Assembly (NCBI GenBank): GCA_011321845.1
Contig: DROQ01000096.1
Span: 1-64,000, forward strand
Origin: Planctomycetota bacterium
GTDB taxonomy: Bacteria; Planctomycetota; UBA1135; GCA-002748355
Length of the DNA stretch: 64,000 bases
Reading direction: 5' to 3'
The translations under genes were made by a program, and so were the position numbers. The notes beneath the pieces were generated by a model. That model made no database searches. It was not told the DNA's origin and worked only from the letters and a program-made list of their open reading frames with translations. Positions 58,566 to 64,000 of the stretch are shown in pieces. Position 1 is the stretch's first letter. Every line of letters starts with the position of its first letter.

Positions 58566-61500
58566 TCCAGGATCAGAACGAACGGGAAAAAGCCCTGCGC
58601 ACCTTCAGCGAGAACACCTTGGTGATCGCAGGGGCGGGCACGGGCAAGACGAGCCTCCTCACCGGCCGGGTCCTGACAGCACTCCTCGGGCAGGGACTTG
58701 AACCGGAACAAATCCTGGTGACCACCTTCACCGAATCCGCGGCGCAGGAGATGGCGGAGCGCATCGAGCTTGCCCTCCGCCATTGCAGCCAGGGCGAACT
58801 CCCCCCGGGCGGCGACGCTGCCCGCGCCCTCGCCGCCCTGGGTCTCGCTCCCGAAGGGGTCCAAGCCCTCGCCCAGCGCCTTCTGCAAGTGGGCCTTCCC
58901 CCCATGCAGACGATTCACTCCTTCTGCCTCGGCGTCCTCCGGGACTTCTCCCGTGAGGCGGGGCTCCCTCCCAACCTGGATCTGCTGGATGAGGTGGCCC
59001 GCGACCAGCTCTTCGCGGCCTTTTTTCAAGGTTTTTTGGATTCGGAGTTCGGGGAGGGCAAACCCATCCTCAGCGAGGAGCAATGGGACCGTTGTTTTCA
59101 ATGGCTCAGCATGGAGGAACTCCGGGAACTGCTGGAAAAGTGGCTTTCCAATCCAAGATGGGCCGCCCTGCCCCTCGACAAGGACCTGGCTCCTTTACAG
59201 GAACGAGGGCGGGCTTTGCATGCGCAAATGCGAGATCAAATCGCGGCTGTTTACGAAACCTGTTCGCTCCGAGCTGGTTGCAATTTCGAAACCGTCCTTG
59301 TCCCTTTTCACCGGGCCTTGGGGGAGTTCGTGGAGAAGGGTTTGGACTGCAGAAAGACTCCCGAGTGGCTCGCGATCGCGGCCATGCTTCCGAGCGGCAT
59401 GGAAAGGACCCCCGGTGTTCCCTCGAAATATGCGCAAAAAGAACTGCTGGAAGGACTCTTCAAAACCTGCCGAAGCATGCTCCAGTCCATCAGCAAGATC
59501 CCCGATTCCGAGACCCTCGAGGCTCTGGGGATCCTCCTTGCCGAGTTGTCGAACCGTTTCAAGGAGTTCTGCGCCATCCAGGGGAAACTCAGCTTCGATG
59601 ACATGATCGAGCGGACACGGCAGCTCGTCTGCCGCGGAGACCGGGTGCGCGACCTCCTCCGCCAACGCTACCGTCTCATCCTGGTCGACGAGTTCCAGGA
59701 TACGGACCCTTCGCAGAACGAACTCTTTCTCCAGCTCGGAGACAGGGCGGGATCCCTCTTCGTCGTCGGTGATCCCAAGCAGAGCATCTATCGCTTCCGC
59801 GGCGCCGACATGGAAGCCTACGAGGAGGCCACCACCCGCATCCTGGCCCAGGGATCGACCTGCAAGCTCAGCGCGAACTTCCGCAGCCGGCCCGAGATTC
59901 TCGACTTTGTCAACCGCATCTGCGCAGTCCGAATCAGCCCAAGTCCGGGCCTGCAGCCTCCCTATGAAGAACTCAGCAGCGGAAGAGAGTTTCCCCCTCC
60001 ATCCCAGCCCGCCATCCGCCTCCTTCGCAGCGAATGCCCACGGCGCACCCCCGCCCCGGAGCGGCGCATCCAGGAAGCAAGGATCCTTGGCGCCCAGCTC
60101 CTGGCCCGCAGAGAACGCATCGGAAGCGATGAGGCCTGGAAGGGGGTCGGACTTCTCGTCCGGACGCTGAACACCGGGGAAACCCTCGCCAAAGAGCTGC
60201 GGAAGATGGGTGTCCCCGTTCTCAAGGAGGGCGGAAAGAAGTTTTATGAACGATTCGAGATCCAACGCTTTCTGGCGCTCCTTGGGCTCATGGTGCACCC
60301 CCATGACGAAGCCTCCCTTCTCGCCATCCTACGGAGCCCCCTCGCTGCGGTCCCTGATGGGGAGCTGCTCCGCTATGCCAAGCAGGTCCAAGGTGGGGAT
60401 GCGCCCCCCTTCGGGGAACTGCTCCTCTTGGGAGAAGAGGCTCTGGGCGGGTTGCCTGAGCCGCTCCGAGAAGCGATCCTCTCCCTCCAAACCCTGCGAG
60501 CCAGGATTCTCGACCTCCCCAGCGATCTTGCCCTCAAGCGCCTCCTCTGGGATTCGGGGCTCCAGGTGGCCGAGGCCGCAAGCTACGACGGCCATCAGCG
60601 CCTCGCCAACCTCCAACTCTTCATCGATGACTGCGCGACCAGGCTGCGCGAGGAGGGAGGGGACCTGCACGCGGCCTATGACAACCTCATCCGCCAGGCC
60701 CAGCGGGCGACCGACTTCAACGAGGCATCCCTCTTCGATCCCGAAACCAGGGCGGTTCGCGTCATGACCATCCACAAGGCAAAGGGGCTCGAGTTCGACC
60801 TCACGATCCTGGCGGACCTCACCGCTCGAAAGAACCACAAATCCAGCAAGGGCGCTTTTGGGTTCAAGACCTCTTCGGGGCGATGGCGGACAGTCTTCGA
60901 CATCGGCTCCTGCAATTCTCCCCAGTTCTTTCTGATGGAAGAACGCCGGAAGCAGCACGAAGAAGCCCAGGAACGTCGCCTCGAATACGTTGCGATGACG
61001 AGGGCGCGGAGCGAACTCTGGTTGAGCTGGAACTCGGTCCCCACCAACAAGGCAGCTTTCGAACTCCCCGACCTGCTGGAAGGCCTGGGCCTGGAAGACC
61101 GGATCGAAGGTTTCACCGCCGAAGAGGAGGAGCCCCAAGCGCGGGGACGTCCCTCATCCAAACTCTCCTTGGATACCGTGGACCATTGGATCAAGCTCCG
61201 TGAAAAGACGGCGCGCAGGGCCTTCGCCTCCATGCGGGCATCCTTGCTCCCTCCCAGCAGTCAGGATCAGGGCACGCCCCAAGAGAGAGGGCAAGTCCGG
61301 GAGGGCCCCTCTCATGCCCCGAATCCTGAGGGAGAGGCTTTTGCCAAGAACCTTGGCACCCTCTGCCACTGGGTCCTTCAACAAAGGATCGAGCGCGGCC
61401 TGGCGGAGAGAATGGCCGTCGCCCGCAATTGGGTCCGGCAGGTGCCCGGGGAGGAGGACAGGGAGCGTCTCCTGGCCGAGTGCGCGATGATCTTCGACGC

Positions 61501-61825
61501 CTTCGAAGGATCCCCCCTCCAAGACCGCCTCGATGGGGGACGCGTCCTGGAACAGGAACTCCCCATCCTCCACCGCGGCAGGGACGGAAAAACTTGGCGG
61601 GGGACGATGGATCTCCTGTTGGAGGAGGGGGGGGACCTTGTGGTGGTGGATTTCAAAACAAACCGCCTGGGAGAGGATGGGATCCTCTCCTTGGCAAGCC
61701 GCTATCAGTGGCAGCTTCGCGTCTACCAGGAGGCGATCCAGGCGGCCTATGAGCTGGAGGAGGCTCCCGAGGGAGAGATCTGGGTCCTCCGCGAAGGCAT
61801 CTCCCACCGCTATCCCAAGCCCTGA
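58562..61825 (+). CDS. addA: AddA-like UvrD-family helicase/nuclease
   Basis: The motor and nuclease subunit of AddAB. The 1087-residue protein has the SF1 helicase motifs in order: QNEREKALRTFSENTLVIAGAGTGKTSLLTGRV (Q motif and Walker A, near residue 25), VTTFTESAAQEMAERI, LSFDDMIERT, LILVDEFQDTDPSQNELF (Walker B, near 375), VGDPKQSIYRFRGAD, VMTIHKAKGLEFD and EYVAMTRARSELWL. The C-terminal RecB-type nuclease has LCHWVLQQRIERG and GDLVVVDFKTNRLG, then WQLRVYQEAI. The start is a GTG overlapping the addB stop. Together the pair replaces RecBCD. Confidence 0.93.
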   Translation: MIQDQNEREKALRTFSENTLVIAGAGTGKTSLLTGRVLTALLGQGLEPEQILVTTFTESAAQEMAERIELALRHCSQGELPPGGDAARALAALGLAPEGVQALAQRLLQVGLPPMQTIHSFCLGVLRDFSREAGLPPNLDLLDEVARDQLFAAFFQGFLDSEFGEGKPILSEEQWDRCFQWLSMEELRELLEKWLSNPRWAALPLDKDLAPLQERGRALHAQMRDQIAAVYETCSLRAGCNFETVLVPFHRALGEFVEKGLDCRKTPEWLAIAAMLPSGMERTPGVPSKYAQKELLEGLFKTCRSMLQSISKIPDSETLEALGILLAELSNRFKEFCAIQGKLSFDDMIERTRQLVCRGDRVRDLLRQRYRLILVDEFQDTDPSQNELFLQLGDRAGSLFVVGDPKQSIYRFRGADMEAYEEATTRILAQGSTCKLSANFRSRPEILDFVNRICAVRISPSPGLQPPYEELSSGREFPPPSQPAIRLLRSECPRRTPAPERRIQEARILGAQLLARRERIGSDEAWKGVGLLVRTLNTGETLAKELRKMGVPVLKEGGKKFYERFEIQRFLALLGLMVHPHDEASLLAILRSPLAAVPDGELLRYAKQVQGGDAPPFGELLLLGEEALGGLPEPLREAILSLQTLRARILDLPSDLALKRLLWDSGLQVAEAASYDGHQRLANLQLFIDDCATRLREEGGDLHAAYDNLIRQAQRATDFNEASLFDPETRAVRVMTIHKAKGLEFDLTILADLTARKNHKSSKGAFGFKTSSGRWRTVFDIGSCNSPQFFLMEERRKQHEEAQERRLEYVAMTRARSELWLSWNSVPTNKAAFELPDLLEGLGLEDRIEGFTAEEEEPQARGRPSSKLSLDTVDHWIKLREKTARRAFASMRASLLPPSSQDQGTPQERGQVREGPSHAPNPEGEAFAKNLGTLCHWVLQQRIERGLAERMAVARNWVRQVPGEEDRERLLAECAMIFDAFEGSPLQDRLDGGRVLEQELPILHRGRDGKTWRGTMDLLLEEGGDLVVVDFKTNRLGEDGILSLASRYQWQLRVYQEAIQAAYELEEAPEGEIWVLREGISHRYPKP
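60206..60215 (+). repeat. Copy of dispersed motif ATGGGTGTCC (in addA)
   Basis: Read in addA as ATG-GGT-GTC-CCC, with the extension ATGGGTGTCCCCGTT. Confidence 0.6.
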
Positions 61826-61862
61826 GTTGACAGCCAGTGATCCCGGCCCGACACTCTCCAGC

Positions 61863-62534
61863 ATGAAGCTCAACGTCTCCGAAGCAGCCAACCTCCTCCA
61901 AGTCTCCGAACGGACCATCCGTCGGTGGATTGACATCCTCGGCCTCCCCGCCACCGAGGGAGAAGATGGGCCGGAGTTCCACCGCAGGGAACTGATCGAA
62001 TGGGCGGACGCGCACAGCTTTCATCTCGCCAAGGAGGTCCCAGGCGAAAAAGACGCCACTCCTCCCAGCATCCAAGAGGCTTTGGAACAGGGCGGGATCC
62101 ATCACCAGGTCCCGGGAAAAAGCGTCGAGGAATGCCTGGAACAGGTCTCCAGATTGCTCCACCTCCCCGACCCCATCGACCGCGTCTTTTTCCACCATGT
62201 CCTTTTGGCACGCGAGGACCTCGCCTCCACCGGGATCGGAGAAGGGATTGCCATCCCCCATGTCCGGGCACCCTTGGTGCTCCATGTGGACGTCCCCACA
62301 CTCGGCCTCTTCTTTCTCGAATCCCCGGTGGACTGGGGAGCCATCGACAACAAACCGGTTGAAATCCTCTTCGCCCTCGTCAGCCCCGGAGTGCGCCAGC
62401 ACCTTGGCCTCCTCTCCAGGATCTCCTTCGCGGTCCGTGACCCCGAATTTCACAACCTCCTCAAGGAACGCGCCTCTGGCCAGGCACTCCTCGAGGCGGC
62501 AGGAAGCATCGATCAGAAATTGGCCCAAAGGTAA
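61863..62534 (+). CDS. PTS EIIA (PtsN-like) domain with an N-terminal helix-turn-helix
   Basis: A 223-residue two-domain protein. Residues 1-50 (LNVSEAANLLQVSERTIRRWIDILGLPA) form a MerR/excisionase-type helix-turn-helix. Residues ~75-220 are a PTS EIIA domain of the fructose/nitrogen-regulatory group, with the phospho-acceptor His in GIGEGIAIPHVRAP near residue 130 and ALVSPGVRQHLGLLSRIS after it. PtsN-type proteins regulate rather than transport, and a fused DNA-binding domain would let phosphorylation control a promoter directly (inference). It starts 37 bp after addA. No other PTS gene is in the window. Confidence 0.85.
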   Translation: MKLNVSEAANLLQVSERTIRRWIDILGLPATEGEDGPEFHRRELIEWADAHSFHLAKEVPGEKDATPPSIQEALEQGGIHHQVPGKSVEECLEQVSRLLHLPDPIDRVFFHHVLLAREDLASTGIGEGIAIPHVRAPLVLHVDVPTLGLFFLESPVDWGAIDNKPVEILFALVSPGVRQHLGLLSRISFAVRDPEFHNLLKERASGQALLEAAGSIDQKLAQR

Positions 62535-62541
62535 AACAACA

Positions 62542-63639
62542 ATGCTCGCGATCCTCTTCTCCACCGCCCCCCTCCTCCTCAACGGGGCTCTCCCCCCCAC
62601 TCCTCAGAACGGAAAGGCTTCCAAGCCCGCCCAGGAGGAAACCGCCAGGTTTCAAAACTATGCCTTCCAGATTCCGAAAGAGTGGAGAAAGGCCAAGACC
62701 CAAGGAAAAACGCTCCGCTGGGTCCTGGTTGGAAAAAACGGAAAAAGCCTCTCCATGAGCATGGGAACTCTGGAAACCAGACTCAGCCCGCAACAATACC
62801 TGGTGGACCGACTCGGTAGACTCGGAGGAAAAGCGACGCCCAAGTACTATGGAGGCGACTCCTCGGGAATTCCCTACCTCGGGGTGGAGTTCCTGATGAA
62901 CGCGGGAAAAGAAAAAGACCAGCGTACCCGGACTCTCATCGCCGTCTTCAGCCCGGGCTCGAAGAAAATCCGTTTCGTCGCCACAGGGGATGGAGACCTC
63001 CTTTTGAGCCAGCGGGCTGCCATCAAACGCCTACTCTTTACCTTCCGAGGCTGGGGCAAGCCCCTCCCTCAGAGGCTTCCCGATCCCGAGCCGGCCAAGC
63101 CCCGCTCCATGCCCAGCCTTTCCTCCCCGGGCCCTACCGCATCCCGGCCCTCGAAGAGTGGCGTGGCTCCTTCCAAGCCGATCAGCGGCCAACCCAAAGG
63201 TTGGAACCGGACCAAGGTCATGGACCTGACCCTCTTCTTCCCCAAGGCTTGGGTCCAACGCCAACCTTCGAACAACATGCGGCTTCTTGAGCTACACCTC
63301 AAAGGCTCAGACGGCGAAGGAGTCCTCGTGGCATATTACTTTGGGCCTTCCAGTGGTTCCATCCGGATGAACCTGGACCGATGGAAGGGGCAATTCCAGG
63401 ATCCCAAGAACGTCCAGGAGAAGGAGATCAAGGGTGCCCGCTTCAAGACCACCCTACTGAGTTTGGATGGGATCTATGGGGGTGGGATGAGCGGAAAAAA
63501 GATCCAGGGCCGCAGCCGCCTCTTCGCCTGGATCACTCGCACTCCCAAGGGACCCTTCTACTTCAAGTTGGTCGCCCCCAAAAAAACCGTGGACCAATGG
63601 GAGGCGGACCTGCTCAAGGTCGCGCAACAGATCCGCTGA
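62542..63639 (+). CDS. Secreted protein with two PsbP/DcrB-like halves, function unknown
   Basis: A 365-residue exported protein I do not recognise by name. A short signal peptide (MLAILFSTAPLLLNGALPP) leads to a first domain (FQNYAFQIPKEWRKAKTQGKTLRW to LLFTFRGW) and, after a Pro/Ser-rich linker near residues 175-220, a second domain. The second has FFGP-like YYFGPSSGSIRMNLDRWKGQF, a pattern I know from small secreted proteins of Planctomycetes and Verrucomicrobia. It begins 7 bp after the PtsN-like gene, so it shares that transcript. The first domain has the same general layout as the C-terminal part of the protein at 23785. Confidence 0.62.
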   Translation: MLAILFSTAPLLLNGALPPTPQNGKASKPAQEETARFQNYAFQIPKEWRKAKTQGKTLRWVLVGKNGKSLSMSMGTLETRLSPQQYLVDRLGRLGGKATPKYYGGDSSGIPYLGVEFLMNAGKEKDQRTRTLIAVFSPGSKKIRFVATGDGDLLLSQRAAIKRLLFTFRGWGKPLPQRLPDPEPAKPRSMPSLSSPGPTASRPSKSGVAPSKPISGQPKGWNRTKVMDLTLFFPKAWVQRQPSNNMRLLELHLKGSDGEGVLVAYYFGPSSGSIRMNLDRWKGQFQDPKNVQEKEIKGARFKTTLLSLDGIYGGGMSGKKIQGRSRLFAWITRTPKGPFYFKLVAPKKTVDQWEADLLKVAQQIR

Positions 63640-63652
63640 CAGGTTTACCTGT
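63639..63652. terminator. Small palindrome between convergent genes
   Basis: ACAGGT (63639-63644), TT, ACCTGT (63647-63652), starting on the last base of the stop codon. CTGACAGG recurs 27 bases further on. Too short to be a strong terminator on its own. Confidence 0.3.
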
Positions 63653-63699
63653 AGGATTGGTTCTGACAGGGTCGCTTGCAGGGGGGAGGCGACAGTCCT

Positions 63700-64000
63700 C
63701 TACTGGCGGAGGGATTCGATGCGCCCAGCCTGGTCCAGGATCTGGGTGATCCGGAGGCCGTAGCAGTCATCCACCATGACGACTTCACCGCGGGCAATCA
63801 GCTTGCCGTTGACCCGGAGATCCACGGGCTCTTCGGATTTCTTGTCGAGAGGGAGGATGCTCCCGGGACCCAGTTCCAGGACCTGATCCAAGTTCATCTC
63901 CGCCCGGCCCACCTCGACCGAAATGGGGATGGGGACATCCAAGAGAAGGTCCAGATTCTGGCGCTCGGCCTGAGCCCCTTCACCGCCCTCCAGAGGGCCA
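63700..64000 (-). CDS. fliN: Flagellar motor switch protein FliN, 5' part outside the window
   Basis: The C-terminal ~100 residues of FliN, part of the flagellar C-ring that sets rotation direction. The SpoA domain is clear: LLLDVPIPISVEVGR, LGPGSILPLDKKSEEPVDLRVNGKLIARGEVVMVDDCYGLRITQI. The frame stays open to base 64000 (upstream residues GPLEGGEGAQAERQNLDLL), so the TTG at 63942 is only an internal codon and the true start lies to the right of the window. FliM or other flagellar genes are expected beyond the edge. This shows that the organism is or was flagellated. Confidence 0.93.
   Translation of the reverse strand, partial: GPLEGGEGAQAERQNLDLLLDVPIPISVEVGRAEMNLDQVLELGPGSILPLDKKSEEPVDLRVNGKLIARGEVVMVDDCYGLRITQILDQAGRIESLRQ

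Overview
The window is GC-rich bacterial chromosome (roughly 60-65% by eye), gene-dense, with many 4-bp start/stop overlaps (ATGA or GTGA). I see no rRNA, tRNA, transposase, integrase or CRISPR array. The gene content points to a Gram-negative, flagellated, heterotrophic member of the Planctomycetota or a close relative: secreted ELWxxDGT-repeat proteins, a FGE-like secreted protein, a Ser/Thr kinase with a TPR-like tail next to a divergent ECF sigma factor, a Kdo-8-P synthase and a FliN. This assignment is inference; no phylogenetic marker is in the window.

Layout. 1-6.7 kb: the 3' end of citrate synthase, an HTTM-DCC membrane fusion with its partner, and a large secreted CARDB protein ending at a strong terminator. 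6.7-16.4 kb: propionyl-CoA carboxylase beta subunit and methylmalonyl-CoA epimerase, then the first ELWxxDGT protein, then a minus-strand run of methylmalonyl-CoA mutase, ClpS, a DUF2017-like protein and an ABC-2 exporter. 16.4-19.8 kb is the most unusual block: a small zinc-ribbon protein, an array of short hairpin repeats, a perfect palindromic operator and two overlapping AAA+/STAND-like ATPase genes. 19.8-25.1 kb: a metallo-beta-lactamase-fold hydrolase, the second ELWxxDGT paralog and a secreted protein.

25.2-36.6 kb: a minus-strand operon (pseudouridine synthase, methyltransferase, CDF transporter, hemB), an HD-GYP response regulator, the FGE-like protein with a histone-like lysine-rich segment, and the divergent kinase/ECF pair. 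36.6-43.3 kb: a secreted protein, a 75-bp-period degenerate repeat, and an envelope-sugar cluster (lipid kinase, kdsA, a DprE1-like oxidase, an RmlD-like reductase, with a DprE2-like SDR divergent). 43.5-46.5 kb: a Rieske/cytochrome b-c unit between two P460-like c-heme proteins. 46.6-54.3 kb: a substrate-binding-like protein, then a fully overlapping TetR-TolC-MFP-RND efflux operon with a recognisable operator and promoter. 54.5-64 kb: a GH113-like protein, the AddB/AddA recombination helicase-nuclease, a HTH-PTS EIIA fusion, a secreted protein and the C-terminal part of FliN.

The best candidates for something undescribed are the twin-ATPase locus with its hairpin array, the DprE1/DprE2-like pair in a Kdo-making bacterium, and a dispersed 10-11 base motif (ATGGGTGTCC) that recurs in different reading frames and is concentrated in addAB and in one intergenic cluster.
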